Assembly: GCF_011421425.1 (NCBI RefSeq)
Contig: NZ_WPCW01000001.1
Location: 558,001 to 622,000, forward strand
DNA: 64,000 bases
Origin: Streptococcus catagoni
GTDB taxonomy: Bacteria > Bacillota > Bacilli > Lactobacillales > Streptococcaceae
Direction of reading: 5' to 3'
Shown: positions 49,343-58,527 of the stretch, one piece after another
Position numbering within the stretch: the first letter of the stretch is position 1
Layout of the letters: each line of letters starts with the position of its first letter
Notes under the pieces: model-generated
What the model saw: only the letters and a program-made list of their open reading frames with translations
Told to the model about the DNA's origin: nothing
Databases searched by the model: none
Translations under genes and position numbers: made by a program

Positions 49343-49359
49343 AAATCATCTGATAACTA
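49343..49359. promoter_or_regulatory. Degenerate operator-like half site
   Basis: AAATCATCTGATAACTA keeps the left arm and centre of the regulon palindrome. It lies about 90 bases upstream of the site 3 promoter, where a distal operator could allow looping; it may also be chance. Confidence 0.35.
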
Positions 49360-49393
49360 AGTCTTGAATATCTAAAGTCATCAGACAAGAAAA

Positions 49394-49413
49394 AGAGAAT
49401 CCTAAGATTCTCT
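49394..49413 (-). terminator. Terminator of murA
   Basis: AGAGAATC-ctaa-GATTCTCT (49394-49413) pairs fully and is followed on the minus strand by a U run. Confidence 0.85.
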
Positions 49414-49415
49414 CC

Positions 49416-50675
49416 TTATTCTTCAACTAACTGAATATCTGCACCAAGCTTTTGCAATTTTTCAATAATATTGGCATAGCCTCGTAAGATAAATTCAATA
49501 TTGCTAATTTCTGTCTGTCCCTCTGCCATTAGTCCAGCTGTAACAAGTGCTGCACCTGCTCTAAGGTCCGTCGCCTTGACTTTTGCACCGGTCAATTTGT
49601 TAGGTCCATGATAAATTATTTTCCCACCTAGGATTGACAGATTGGCACCCATTCTTGCCAGCTCGGGAACATGGTTGACCCGCTTTTCATAGATAGTATC
49701 AATGATGGTCCCTCTCCCCTCACTTGTTAAAAGTAGAGGTGTTAAGGGTTGCTGTAGATCAGTGGCAAAACCTGGGTAAGGCGTTGTTTTAATACTAACA
49801 GCCTTTAGATAGTTTTGTTTTTCAACAAAAATGGAATCTTCTTCAACGGTCATATGCACGCCCATCTCTTCTAGTTTTGCAATAAAACTTTCCAGATGCT
49901 CGTAGAGTACATTACTGATCCTAATGCCATCTCCAATTGCTGCTGCCATGGCTATATAAGTCCCAGCTTCAATGCGATCAGGAATAACCTGGTGGCTGGT
50001 CCCATGAAGTTTTTCCACACCTTCAATGGTAATAATGTCCGTACCAGCACCACGGATATGAGCACCCATATTGTTCAATAAGGTAGCAATATCAATAATT
50101 TCTGGTTCTCTTGCAGCATTCTCTATTATTGTTTTGCCTTCAGCTTTCGTGGCCGCAAGCATGGTGTTGATAGTCGCACCAACGCTGACAGTATCCATAT
50201 AAATATGAGCACCATGCAATCTACCAGACTTGGTAGAAAGGTGCATGTTTTCTCCTTCAAAGGATATCTGAGCACCCATTGCTTCAAAAGCTTTCAAATG
50301 TAAATCAATTGGTCTTGGTCCTAGATCACAACCACCTGGTAAACCAACTGTGGCTTCTCCAAAACGTCCTAATAAACTACCATAAAAATAATAGGAAGCA
50401 CGTAAACCATTTATTTTGCCATAAGGCATTGGGACTCTTTGAACCTGTCTGGGATCAATTTTTAAAGAATCATTTGCGAATTCAACCTTTGCCCCCATAA
50501 TTTTCATAATCTCAACCAAGCTGTCAACATCACTTATTGACGGAACTCCGTCTAAAGTAACAATATCATCAGCTAAAATGATTGCTGGAATAAGGGCAAC
50601 CACACTATTTTTTGCTCCGGAGATAGTAACTTCCCCGGATAAAGGCTTTCCACCATTAATTATAATCTTTCGCAT
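49416..50675 (-). CDS. murA: UDP-N-acetylglucosamine 1-carboxyvinyltransferase (MurA/MurZ)
   Basis: A 419-residue enzyme that transfers enolpyruvate from PEP to UDP-GlcNAc, the first committed step of peptidoglycan synthesis. [20 protein letters not shown] opens the protein and the active-site Cys lies in [19 protein letters not shown], so it should be fosfomycin-sensitive. Low-GC Gram-positives carry two copies; the neighbourhood with metK suggests the MurZ paralogue. A likely promoter is TTGTGT-17-TAAAAT in the 100 bases upstream. AGGA lies close to the ATG. Confidence 0.9.
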   Translation of the reverse strand: MRKIIINGGKPLSGEVTISGAKNSVVALIPAIILADDIVTLDGVPSISDVDSLVEIMKIMGAKVEFANDSLKIDPRQVQRVPMPYGKINGLRASYYFYGSLLGRFGEATVGLPGGCDLGPRPIDLHLKAFEAMGAQISFEGENMHLSTKSGRLHGAHIYMDTVSVGATINTMLAATKAEGKTIIENAAREPEIIDIATLLNNMGAHIRGAGTDIITIEGVEKLHGTSHQVIPDRIEAGTYIAMAAAIGDGIRISNVLYEHLESFIAKLEEMGVHMTVEEDSIFVEKQNYLKAVSIKTTPYPGFATDLQQPLTPLLLTSEGRGTIIDTIYEKRVNHVPELARMGANLSILGGKIIYHGPNKLTGAKVKATDLRAGAALVTAGLMAEGQTEISNIEFILRGYANIIEKLQKLGADIQLVEE

Positions 50676-50918
50676 ACTTCCTAATCTTTCTTATACTAGA
50701 ATTCAACTTTTACATTTTATCATAATTTTAAAAGCAACACAAATGGCAGAAATACTGTTATTACCCCCTATAGGACACCTTTTCACTAGCTATATCAACT
50801 GATAAGCTCTAAAAAGATAGAAATTTTAATTTTTTATCTTTCAGAACATAAAAAAATAATGAACTTTCCTACTTATTCATTTTTAGCTTCCCTTCATTTT
50901 ATAACCTATAAAGGTATT

Positions 50919-51088
50919 GGTGAATTCAGTGAATCCTCATAGCTTGTCTCCTGATAAAGAGTAACTAGAAAATTTTTACTTCTCAGCCTGCTCAGAAAAT
51001 TTCGAGATCGTTGGATCAGAGCTTCAGCATGGAATTTTTAAAAGAAAGTTGTAAGTATTCCACCAACTAAGAAAAGGATCAAAAAAAG
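50919..51088 (-). repeat. Repeated structured element, copy 2
   Basis: Read on the minus strand it begins TTTTTTTGATCCTTTTCTTAG, in parallel with copy 1 (35059-35229); shared blocks are TGGTGG, AAATTCCATGC, AAGCT-TGA, GATCTC and a final TCAC...TTC-CC. Length is 170 against 171. It lies directly after the metK terminator, in the 466-base gap before murA. No reading frame is present. Confidence 0.6.
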
Positions 51089-51090
51089 AT

Positions 51091-51112
51091 TGAAGAAAGA
51101 TTTTTCTTCAAC
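51091..51112 (-). terminator. Terminator of metK
   Basis: TTGAAGAAAGATTTTTCTTCAA is a near-perfect palindrome; a run of seven U follows on the minus strand after ATC. Confidence 0.8.
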
Positions 51113-51141
51113 CTAAAATAGAAAACTAAAATTTTCAGCCT

Positions 51142-52329
51142 TTAACTAAGAATATCTTTTAAGGCCTCAACCTTATCTAATCTTTCCCATGGTAAATCAA
51201 TATCAGTTCTTCCCATATGACCATAGGCAGCAGTCTGCTTGTAAATTGGTCTCTTCAGATCTAACATTTTGATAATTCCAGCAGGTCTTAAATCAAATAA
51301 TTGACGGACAGCAGCTTCAAGTCTAGCTTCAGAAATTTCAGACGTTCCAAAAGTATCAATTCTGACTGAAACAGGTTGAGCCACACCAATGGCATAAGCC
51401 AGTTGCACTTCTACCTTTTTGGCAAAGCCAGCAGCAACAATATTTTTTGCTATATAGCGTGCAGCATAAGAAGCCGAACGATCGACCTTTGTAGCATCCT
51501 TACCTGAGAAGGCACCACCACCGTGCCTTGAATAACCCCCGTAAGTATCTACAATAATTTTACGTCCTGTTAACCCTGAATCTCCCTGAGGACCACCAAT
51601 CACGAAGCGCCCAGTCGGATTAATATAATAGTGGGTCTTTTCATCCAATAAGTTTTCTGGTATAACGGCTTTAATAACTTTTTCAATAAGGTCACAACGA
51701 ATGTCTTCGTTAGTCACATCTGGATCATGCTGAGTAGAGATAACAACTGTATCTACACGAATCGGTTTATCATTCTCATCATATTCCACTGTCACTTGTG
51801 ATTTAGCATCAGGACGCAAATAAGCAATCTCTTTTGATTTTCTCAAATCAGCCAATTTTTTAACTAATTTATGAGAAAGAGAGATTGGTAAAGGCATTAA
51901 TTCTTCTGTTTCATCAATTGCAAAACCAAACATCAAGCCTTGGTCTCCAGCTCCTATAAGATTCAAATCATCCTTTTGACCTTGGCGGGCTTCTAGAGCC
52001 TGATTTACACCCTGTGCAATATCTGCTGATTGTTCAACTAATGATGGATGTACTCCTACTGAATCCGCAGAAAAGCCGTATTCTGCTTTGGTATAACCAA
52101 TTTCTGCAATGGTATCACGAACCACTCGATTGATATCAACATAGGCAGTGGTTGAGATTTCACCAAAGACATGCACTGAGCCTGTATAAACAACTGTTTC
52201 GGCAGCGACATGGGCATCTGGGTCTTCCATAAGAATAGCATCTAAAATAGCATCAGAAATTTGATCGGCAATTTTATCCGGATGCCCTTCTGATACAGAT
52301 TCAGACGTGAAAAGTTTACGTTCTGACAT
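51142..52329 (-). CDS. metK: S-adenosylmethionine synthetase
   Basis: A 395-residue enzyme that makes S-adenosylmethionine from methionine and ATP. The substrate and metal segments are intact: [19 protein letters not shown] at the N-terminus, [12 protein letters not shown], and [18 protein letters not shown], the phosphate loop. Length is normal. The ribosome-binding site is GGGGGA, six bases before the ATG, and is complementary to a GUCCC far upstream in a leader of about 220 nt, suggesting translational control by SAM. Confidence 0.95.
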   Translation of the reverse strand: MSERKLFTSESVSEGHPDKIADQISDAILDAILMEDPDAHVAAETVVYTGSVHVFGEISTTAYVDINRVVRDTIAEIGYTKAEYGFSADSVGVHPSLVEQSADIAQGVNQALEARQGQKDDLNLIGAGDQGLMFGFAIDETEELMPLPISLSHKLVKKLADLRKSKEIAYLRPDAKSQVTVEYDENDKPIRVDTVVISTQHDPDVTNEDIRCDLIEKVIKAVIPENLLDEKTHYYINPTGRFVIGGPQGDSGLTGRKIIVDTYGGYSRHGGGAFSGKDATKVDRSASYAARYIAKNIVAAGFAKKVEVQLAYAIGVAQPVSVRIDTFGTSEISEARLEAAVRQLFDLRPAGIIKMLDLKRPIYKQTAAYGHMGRTDIDLPWERLDKVEALKDILS

Positions 52330-52561
52330 AAAAATGTCCCCCTTTTAGTATAGTCAGTTGGTTCACCGATCTCACTCAAGATCAGTCTTAATGATAATGA
52401 TTTTACACACCTCATCTTGCCAAGTTAAAAAGTTACAAAGTTCAATCTTTCTTATTGATTTTTAGTTCTAGACTACATTGAGCTAAAAGATCAGAGCAAA
52501 ATAGTCTATTTTTTATCAAGAAGAAGAAAGCTTTTCGGGACTCATTAACCTATTTATTATA
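52330..52561 (-). promoter_or_regulatory. metK promoter and SMK-box (SAM-III)-like leader
   Basis: An extended -10 (TGATATAAT, 52564-52556) gives a leader of roughly 220 nt. Near its 5' end AGTCCCGAAA (around 52542-52533) resembles the SMK anti-Shine-Dalgarno block (GUUCCCGAAA), and GTCCC pairs with the GGGAC of the ribosome-binding region (52342-52336). Between them lie a 7-bp stem TAGACTA / TAGTCTA and a GATCT...AGATC hairpin. The conserved GGAUGGC of known SMK boxes is not evident, so this is a divergent or enlarged form. Nothing else is seen between 52562 and the birA promoter. Confidence 0.5.
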
Positions 52562-52718
52562 TCATTTTTTTAATTTATAGCTAGTTACTTTTTTAACCTG
52601 GACCAATTTACAAAAGGGTAATCAATCTTTTGACTTTCTTTTTTTCATTAATCCACTTGAAAACTCAAAAATTTCCTTTCATAAGTAAATTCAAGCTTGC
52701 TTTTATCTGTATTTAACC

Positions 52719-52746
52719 TTGAAATATTAAGCTAATATACTATACT
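52719..52746 (+). promoter_or_regulatory. birA promoter
   Basis: TTGAAA (52719-52724) and TATACT (52741-52746) are 16 bases apart. The ATG begins seven bases after the -10, so the transcript would start at or next to the start codon. Confidence 0.6.
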
Positions 52747-52752
52747 AGAGAT

Positions 52753-53694
52753 ATGAAAACTACAGAAAAAATTTATCGGCTCTTAAGTGAAAATCAAGAT
52801 TTCTTGACGGGAAGTTTCTTATCAGAAGAACTCAATCTGTCACGAACTTCCGTTTGGAAGGCCATTAAAACCTTAGAGACACAGGGACTACACTTTGAAA
52901 AATCAAAACAGCTGGGCTATCGTTTAATTGAAGGGGATTTACTGCTCCCAGACGAAATCAGCCGCAAAGTGAATATACCGGTGACCTTAAATGAAAAGAG
53001 TATCTCTACCCAGACTGACGCCAAACAAAATATGAAAAACAATCCTAAGTGTCCTCATCTTTACCTCGCAAATAGTCAAAAAGAGGCCAAGGGACGCTTG
53101 GATAGACCCTTTTATAGCAGTAAAACTGGCGGCATCTACATGTCCTTACATATCAAACCCAATCTCCCCTATGAAGAAATGGAACCTTATACTATGATGG
53201 TGGCCTCATGCCTTGTCAAGGCCATCTCAAGATTAACCGGCATCCAAACAGAGATTAAATGGGTAAATGATATCTACTTAGGAAATAAAAAGATAGCCGG
53301 GATCTTAACTGAAGCCATTACCTCAATGGAAACTGGTTTAATTACAGATGTTATCATTGGCATTGGCATCAATTTTCACATTAAGGATTTTCCCTTAGAA
53401 CTTCAAGAAAAGGCGGGTTCTCTTTTCCAAGAGCAGCCAACTATTAGCAGAAACCAGTTAATCAGTGAAATATGGAAGCTGTTTTTTACCGTTCCTCTTA
53501 AAGATCTTTTAAAAATCTACAAAGAAAAATCACTCGTTTTAGACAAACAAGTGACCTTTATTGAAAATAATCAAAAAATAAGTGCCAAAGCTATCGACAT
53601 CACTGATCAAGGATATTTGATCATAGAAAACGATAGGGGAGAAATTAAGACCTTACGAAGTGGCGAAATTAGTCTTTCTTCTTGGACGAGTTAG
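52753..53694 (+). CDS. birA: Biotin operon repressor / biotin-protein ligase
   Basis: A 313-residue bifunctional BirA. A winged helix-turn-helix (about 1-65, LSEELNLSRTSVWKAIKTLE) precedes the ligase domain with KGRLDRPFYSSKTGGIYMS, the biotinyl-AMP loop, and IKWVNDIYLGNKKIAGILTE. It biotinylates carboxylase subunits and may repress biotin transport. An insert of about 20 residues after residue 75 (EKSISTQTDAKQNMKNNPK) is longer than usual. There is no Shine-Dalgarno sequence. Its 3' end overlaps the convergent small gene by 26 bases. Confidence 0.9.
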   Translation: MKTTEKIYRLLSENQDFLTGSFLSEELNLSRTSVWKAIKTLETQGLHFEKSKQLGYRLIEGDLLLPDEISRKVNIPVTLNEKSISTQTDAKQNMKNNPKCPHLYLANSQKEAKGRLDRPFYSSKTGGIYMSLHIKPNLPYEEMEPYTMMVASCLVKAISRLTGIQTEIKWVNDIYLGNKKIAGILTEAITSMETGLITDVIIGIGINFHIKDFPLELQEKAGSLFQEQPTISRNQLISEIWKLFFTVPLKDLLKIYKEKSLVLDKQVTFIENNQKISAKAIDITDQGYLIIENDRGEIKTLRSGEISLSSWTS

Positions 53695-53872
53695 CGGCTT
53701 CACTTAGTTTTTTTGAAAACAAAGAAATAGCACGCGCTTTTTTCAAATCTCTAAAGAGCAAAAATCCCCAGAAACCAGCAAATAGGTATTCACCAGTTAG
53801 CAAAGTGTCGTTAAAAAAATAAGTTTCAAAAGCACAAATACATGCTATAAAAATAAATTGTCTAAATGTCAT
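53669..53872 (-). CDS. Small membrane protein (DUF3272-like)
   Basis: A 67-residue protein with two hydrophobic segments (FIFIACICAFETYFF and YLFAGFWGFLLF) and a basic C-terminal tail ending SSKKKD. Its position after dnaX and convergent with birA is that of the streptococcal DUF3272 family, whose function is unknown. It lies about 50 bases after dnaX... in the same direction but beyond a terminator hairpin. Confidence 0.6.
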   Translation of the reverse strand: MTFRQFIFIACICAFETYFFNDTLLTGEYLFAGFWGFLLFRDLKKARAISLFSKKLSEAANSSKKKD

Positions 53873-53891
53873 ATCACTATTATAGCAATAA

Positions 53892-53919
53892 ACAGAAAAT
53901 TCTTCGAAGGATTTTCTGT
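53892..53919. terminator. Terminator after dnaX
   Basis: ACAGAAAAT and ATTTTCTGT (53892-53900 and 53911-53919) make a 9-bp stem around TTCGAAGG, with T-rich flanks on the plus strand and some A/T on the other. Confidence 0.75.
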
Positions 53920-53925
53920 TTTTCG

Positions 53926-55605
53926 CTAATCCTCAACTACTTTTAATTTTTCACTTAAAAAATCAAATCCTTGAGGCAACTGATTTTCAACTTTTTTTTC
54001 AGTTTCCTCAACTGTTTTTGTTTTCATTTGTTTAGCAAATTCACCACGAATTTGATTGAAATCAGATTTAGGGACAGCCAGTATATTAGGAGAAAAACCA
54101 GCCGCCTTACTCATGATATTTCCAAATATAGCATTCAAGTCCTGTCGATTCATGGCTTGTTCTGCATTAAAGGCTGCTTCAAATGCTAAGATAGCATTTT
54201 CACTATTTGCCAAGACAGGCTCTGACCCTAAAAGTAAGGCACGGTCTTGCGCAGAAATACTATCTAAAATTTCATTCCAGACCGTCTTTAAGGAATCAAG
54301 ATACTGGCGAGATTGCTCACTGTCTTGGACAGTTTCTTCCATGATTTTAAAGATTTTTTGACGATCCACCTGATAGGTAAAAGTCTTTCGACTTATTACT
54401 TCATTCTTACTGATACTTTGTGGATTGCTATCACCTCTTGAAGTGATCTGAGAAATACTTTCCTTTAAAACCCGCAATTCTTCCTTCATTGCTAAGAGTT
54501 CATCCCTTAGACTTTGTGGATAAGCTTCTTCTGACAAGCTCTTTCCTTCTTGAGCTAGTTCAATTGTCATCATCTCCGTATAAATCCTAGGATGACTACC
54601 ATTTTTAATTTCCGGAATATGCTTTGTCACAGTGGATATCATTTGGAAAATCTCATCTGTCCCAAGGGATAAAAGATTAAGAAATACTTCTGACTGATAA
54701 CCGCTATCTCCCCCTGTTTTGGCAATTAAGAGATCTCTCAGATAGGCTAGTAAATCTGCAGCAAAACGATTCATACTTTTACCATTGTCAAAAATCGTCG
54801 CTAGGTTTGCCAGAGCTTCTTGGGTATCATGCTGGACAAGATGGCTGACATAGTCATCTAAGGCTCGAAAACCAATGGAGCCCGTTATTTCCTCTGCCAC
54901 CTTTAAAGTAAGCTTATCTTCTGGTGACAAACTCAAGGCTTGGTCTAAGATGGATAAGGCATCACGCATACCACCTTCTGCCCGCCTAGCTATTAAGCCT
55001 AGAGCCTCTTCTTCAAAAGCAATAGCCTCCTTATTTAAAATCCCTGCTAGGTGTTTTTCAATTGCAGCTTGTTTGATGGCTTTAAATTCAAAGCGCTGTA
55101 CCCTTGATAAAATAGTTGCTGGTATTTTATGGAGTTCAGTGGTTGCTAAGATGAAGACAACATTTTCTGTTGGTTCTTCCAAAGTCTTTAATAAAGCATT
55201 AAAAGCCCCAGTTGATAACATATGGACTTCATCGATGATGTAGACCTTATATGTTGCCCTACTAGGAGCATAGGTTGATTTATCCCTAATGTCTCGAATT
55301 TCATCAACACCGTTATTAGAAGCTGCATCAATTTCAATCACATCTTCCAGGCTGCCATTAGTAATATCCTGACAAATATCACATTCATTACAAGGCTCCC
55401 CATCAATTTGATGAGGACAATTCATGGCTTTTGCAAATATCTTGGCAGCACTTGTTTTTCCTGTTCCTCGAGGGCCAGAAAAGAGGTAGGCATGGCTAAT
55501 TTTACCTGAAGCCACAGCCTGTTTTAAGGTTGTAGCAATAACATCCTGACCAACCATTTCATCAAATGTTTGACTGCGGTATTTTCGATAAAGTGCTTGA
55601 TACAT
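53926..55605 (-). CDS. dnaX: DNA polymerase III subunits gamma/tau
   Basis: A 559-residue clamp-loader ATPase. Walker A is GPRGTGKTSAAKIF (44-57), four zinc-binding Cys lie in the MNCPH...CNECDIC region, Walker B is VYIIDEVHML, sensor 1 has ILATTELHKIP, and the C-terminal third is a less conserved tau region. It loads the sliding clamp onto DNA. Its ATG lies two bases after the stop of the GAF-domain reductase gene, so they are co-translated. A run of eight A near the 3' end (54000-53991) was noted. Confidence 0.93.
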   Translation of the reverse strand: MYQALYRKYRSQTFDEMVGQDVIATTLKQAVASGKISHAYLFSGPRGTGKTSAAKIFAKAMNCPHQIDGEPCNECDICQDITNGSLEDVIEIDAASNNGVDEIRDIRDKSTYAPSRATYKVYIIDEVHMLSTGAFNALLKTLEEPTENVVFILATTELHKIPATILSRVQRFEFKAIKQAAIEKHLAGILNKEAIAFEEEALGLIARRAEGGMRDALSILDQALSLSPEDKLTLKVAEEITGSIGFRALDDYVSHLVQHDTQEALANLATIFDNGKSMNRFAADLLAYLRDLLIAKTGGDSGYQSEVFLNLLSLGTDEIFQMISTVTKHIPEIKNGSHPRIYTEMMTIELAQEGKSLSEEAYPQSLRDELLAMKEELRVLKESISQITSRGDSNPQSISKNEVISRKTFTYQVDRQKIFKIMEETVQDSEQSRQYLDSLKTVWNEILDSISAQDRALLLGSEPVLANSENAILAFEAAFNAEQAMNRQDLNAIFGNIMSKAAGFSPNILAVPKSDFNQIRGEFAKQMKTKTVEETEKKVENQLPQGFDFLSEKLKVVED

Positions 55606-55607
55606 GA

Positions 55608-56102
55608 CTATTCTACTCCAAACATTTCAAAATTAAAGGTTGTTTTTTCAACCAATAACGATACAAAGTCTTCCAAATTTTTCTGGTCAATATCATCATA
55701 GTCAGCTACTAAGCTAGAGTCTAAATCTAAAACACCAATTAATTTTCCATGCTTAAACATGGGTACTACGATTTCACTCATGGCCGCAGAGTCACAAGAG
55801 ATATAATTGGCATGATTCTTAACATCATCAACAATGACTGTCTGTCCGCTTTGAGCAGATTGACCACAGACACCTTTACCCATAGCTATATGAACGCAAG
55901 ATACCTTACCCTGGAAGGGACCAAGGATGAGCTCTTTTCCATTAAATAAATAAAAACCAGTAAAAACAGAATCCGGTAGAGTCGTTTTCAATAAGGCGCT
56001 TGCATTTGACAGGTTGGCTAGAGCATTATCTTCATTAGAAAACAAAGCCTTAGCTTGTGCTAGCATGAGATCGTAATTTTCTTTTTTTGTCCTTTTGTTC
56101 AT
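55608..56102 (-). CDS. Free methionine-(R)-sulfoxide reductase (GAF domain)
   Basis: A 164-residue single GAF-domain protein. The three Cys residues used in the fRMsr reaction are present: Cys69 (KVSCVHIA), Cys79 (GKGVCGQS) and Cys103 (YISCDSAA), as is the late [20 protein letters not shown]. It repairs free methionine sulfoxide rather than protein-bound. It is co-transcribed with dnaX, a usual arrangement in streptococci. Length is normal. Confidence 0.85.
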   Translation of the reverse strand: MNKRTKKENYDLMLAQAKALFSNEDNALANLSNASALLKTTLPDSVFTGFYLFNGKELILGPFQGKVSCVHIAMGKGVCGQSAQSGQTVIVDDVKNHANYISCDSAAMSEIVVPMFKHGKLIGVLDLDSSLVADYDDIDQKNLEDFVSLLVEKTTFNFEMFGVE

Positions 56103-56166
56103 GTTTCTTATTATACCACAAGAATAGATTTTCTTTAACCATCTTTCGTCTAAGTAAAGAGAAAAG

Positions 56167-56191
56167 GCCTAGGATTAGGGTAATCCTAGGC
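56167..56191 (-). terminator. Terminator of the DUF1294 gene
   Basis: GCCTAGGATTA (56167-56177) and TAATCCTAGGC (56181-56191) form a perfect 11-bp stem; on the minus strand CTTTTCTCTTT follows. Confidence 0.85.
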
Positions 56192-56221
56192 TTTATGGAC
56201 TATCTATAGAAATAAATATTT

Positions 56222-56503
56222 TCATCCTTGAAAAAAGTTTAGCCTGTAAAGGAAATAAAAACTGACAAAAAGAATAACCAAGCCAAGAACCCAAGCTAGT
56301 TGAAAATACCATTTGCGTGTTTTATGATGGCAGAGCTTTGCTGCTAATAGAGCACCCACAGCACCATAGAAAAGTGTCGCTAACAAGAGGATTTTCTCAG
56401 GAATCCGCCACTGGTTCTTAATGGCCTTTCTTTTATCAATGGCATATAGCAAAAAGACAAGCACATTCCAAAGAAAGAGGCAAGTTAATAGGACAGGTAA
56501 CAT
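56222..56503 (-). CDS. DUF1294 membrane protein
   Basis: A 93-residue protein with three hydrophobic segments and the family pattern YAIDKRKAIKNQWRIPEKIL followed by a glycine-containing helix and HHKTRKWYF. The family has no known function. It starts 12 bases after udk in the same direction and ends at a strong terminator, so the two form an operon. Confidence 0.8.
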   Translation of the reverse strand: MLPVLLTCLFLWNVLVFLLYAIDKRKAIKNQWRIPEKILLLATLFYGAVGALLAAKLCHHKTRKWYFQLAWVLGLVILFVSFYFLYRLNFFQG

Positions 56504-56515
56504 ATTCTCTTTCCT

Positions 56516-57148
56516 TTAATCCTCGTTTTCGACTAAAATGCTGGCTATTTTAGTGTTGATCAAATCAATAGCTACAATATTACTAACACCTTCTGGCACA
56601 ACGATATCAGCATAACGTTTACTAGGCTCAATGAACTGATGATACATAGGTTTGACAACTGTGGTATATTGTTCAATGATGCTATCTAAACTGCGACCAC
56701 GTTCCATCATATCACGTTTGATTCTGCGAATAATACGAATATCATCATCTGTATCGACAAAGAGTTTAATATCCATTAGCTCTCTCAGACGTTCATCTTC
56801 TAAAACCAAAATTCCTTCCACTATGATCACGTCTTGAGGATCCTGACGAAAGGTCTTATCACTTCTGGTATGCATCGTATAATCATAAATAGGAATGTCA
56901 ACTGGACGCCCATCTAACAATTCTTTTAATTGTTCAATCATAAAATCGGTATCAAAGGCCAAGGGATGATCATAGTTGGTTTTAACTCTCTCTTCAAAGC
57001 TAAGATGAGCCTGATCTTTATAATAAGAATCGTGTTCAATCATGGCAATCCGAGCATTGGGGAAACTATCTAAAATAGCTCTCGAAACGCTGGTTTTTCC
57101 TCCGCCAGAACCACCTGTGACACCAATTACTATGGGTTTTTTACGCAT
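56516..57148 (-). CDS. udk: Uridine kinase
   Basis: A 210-residue kinase that phosphorylates uridine and cytidine for pyrimidine salvage. It begins [20 protein letters not shown] with the P-loop, then [20 protein letters not shown] and NYDHPLAFD, the nucleoside site. I place the start at ATG 57148, preceded by GGAGTGG at the right distance, because this gives normal length; the open frame extends 14 codons further. Confidence 0.93.
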   Translation of the reverse strand: MRKKPIVIGVTGGSGGGKTSVSRAILDSFPNARIAMIEHDSYYKDQAHLSFEERVKTNYDHPLAFDTDFMIEQLKELLDGRPVDIPIYDYTMHTRSDKTFRQDPQDVIIVEGILVLEDERLRELMDIKLFVDTDDDIRIIRRIKRDMMERGRSLDSIIEQYTTVVKPMYHQFIEPSKRYADIVVPEGVSNIVAIDLINTKIASILVENED

Positions 57149-57263
57149 TTTCCACTCCAAATCTAAAAAGTCTTCCCTATATTTTAACAAAAATTAGAAT
57201 AATAATCTAGGAAACTTATGGAAGAAAGTCTCCCCAAACTTAGTTTATCAGCTAAAAACATGC

Positions 57264-57269
57264 TATAAT
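57264..57269 (+). promoter_or_regulatory. Extended -10 of the helicase gene
   Basis: TGCTATAAT (57261-57269) is an extended -10 with full TATAAT; the -35 is weak. The ATG follows at 57297 after AAAGGA. Confidence 0.65.
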
Positions 57270-57296
57270 GAAAATAAGAAAGTAAAAGGACACAAA

Positions 57297-58379
57297 ATGA
57301 TTTCAGAATTTCCACATAAATGGCAAGAAAAACTAGCTCAGTTAAACTTTGCCAATTTAACACCAATCCAAGAACAAGCCTTCTCATTAATTACAAATAA
57401 AGAAAACGTCTTGGGGATAAGTCCAACAGGGACAGGAAAAACCTTGGCTTATCTTTTACCAAGCCTTCAAAAGATTGACAGCAAAAAAGCACAGCAGCTC
57501 CTAATTCTAGCTCCCAACACTGAACTGGCTGGTCAAATTTTTGAAGTAAGTAAGGAATGGGCTGAGCCAATTGACCTTCAAGCACAGCTTTTTATCTCAG
57601 GAACCAGTCAAAAGAGACAAATTGAAAGGCTAAAAAAAGGGCCACAGATCCTCATTGGTACCCCTGGCAGAGTTTATGAACTCATTAAGCAGAAAAAAAT
57701 CAAAATGATGTCTGTTGACACCATTATCTTAGATGAGTTTGATGAACTTCTAAGTGATTCACAGTATGAATTTGTGCAAAAAATTTGTCACCATGTTCCA
57801 CGCCAGCACCAAATGATCTATATGAGTGCCACCAATAAGGTTGATAAAAATGCCCTAGCTGAAAACACTAAAACCATTGATCTTTCCAATCAGACACTGC
57901 CTGCTATTGAGCATTATTATATTTCAGTTGATAAAAGAGAACGCATTGATTTATTGCGTAAGTTTTCTAATATTCCTGATTTTCGAGGCCTGGTTTTCTT
58001 CAATGCTCTTTCTGACTTAGGGGCTGCTGAAGAAAAGCTTAACTATTGCGGAGCTTCTGCTCTTTCTTTAGCTAGTGATGTTAATGCTAAGTTTAGAAAG
58101 ACCATCCTAGAACGGTTTAAAGATCATCAAATAGCCTTACTACTTGGAACTGACTTAGTTGCCCGAGGTATTGACATAGATAACTTGGAATATGTTATTA
58201 ATTTTGAAGTAGCTAGAGATAAAGAAAACTACATTCATCGCGCTGGTAGAACTGGCCGTATGGGGAAAAAGGGAGTCGTTATCACCTTTGTCAACCATCC
58301 TGAAGACATCAAAAAACTCAAAAAATTTGCCAAAGTTTCTGAACTGCAACTGCGTAATCAAGAATTACAGAAAAAATAG
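57297..58379 (+). CDS. DEAD-box RNA helicase
   Basis: A 360-residue superfamily 2 helicase, short for the family and lacking a C-terminal extension (CshB-like). Motif I is SPTGTGKT (42-49), motif II reads DEFD (146-149) rather than DEAD, motif III is SAT, and ARGIDI and HRAGRTGRMG form motifs V and VI. It should unwind RNA in decay or ribosome assembly. Single gene with a strong terminator. Confidence 0.88.
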   Translation: MISEFPHKWQEKLAQLNFANLTPIQEQAFSLITNKENVLGISPTGTGKTLAYLLPSLQKIDSKKAQQLLILAPNTELAGQIFEVSKEWAEPIDLQAQLFISGTSQKRQIERLKKGPQILIGTPGRVYELIKQKKIKMMSVDTIILDEFDELLSDSQYEFVQKICHHVPRQHQMIYMSATNKVDKNALAENTKTIDLSNQTLPAIEHYYISVDKRERIDLLRKFSNIPDFRGLVFFNALSDLGAAEEKLNYCGASALSLASDVNAKFRKTILERFKDHQIALLLGTDLVARGIDIDNLEYVINFEVARDKENYIHRAGRTGRMGKKGVVITFVNHPEDIKKLKKFAKVSELQLRNQELQKK

Positions 58380-58395
58380 ATCCTAATCAGATTTT

Positions 58396-58447
58396 AGATT
58401 GAAGTAAAAATCCACATTTGGAGACTTACTTCAATCTTTTATTTTTT
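58396..58447 (+). terminator. Terminator of the helicase gene
   Basis: AGATTGAAGTAA (58396-58407) pairs with TTACTTCAATCT (58426-58437), followed by T residues to 58447. Confidence 0.88.
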
Positions 58448-58451
58448 TGAC

Positions 58452-58491
58452 AAAAAACTCCCCAAGACACTGAAAATTCAGCCTTAGGGAG
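58452..58491 (-). terminator. Terminator of pgdA
   Basis: On the minus strand CTCCCTAAG and CTTGGGGAG form a 9-bp stem with an inner CTGAA / TTCAG, followed by six U. Confidence 0.85.
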
Positions 58492-58527
58492 CTTATTTAT
58501 TCTTATAATGTTGACTTGGCCTTATTG

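Noticed and set aside
52330-52561. T-box or S-box (SAM-I) in the metK leader
   Set aside because: No T-box AGGGUGGNACCGCG-type sequence and no terminator near the start codon; the SD/anti-SD pairing suggests translational control instead.
53991-54000. Run of eight A in dnaX as a programmed frameshift site for a gamma form
   Set aside because: It lies about 20 codons from the end, so slippage would barely change the product; no stimulating structure is evident.
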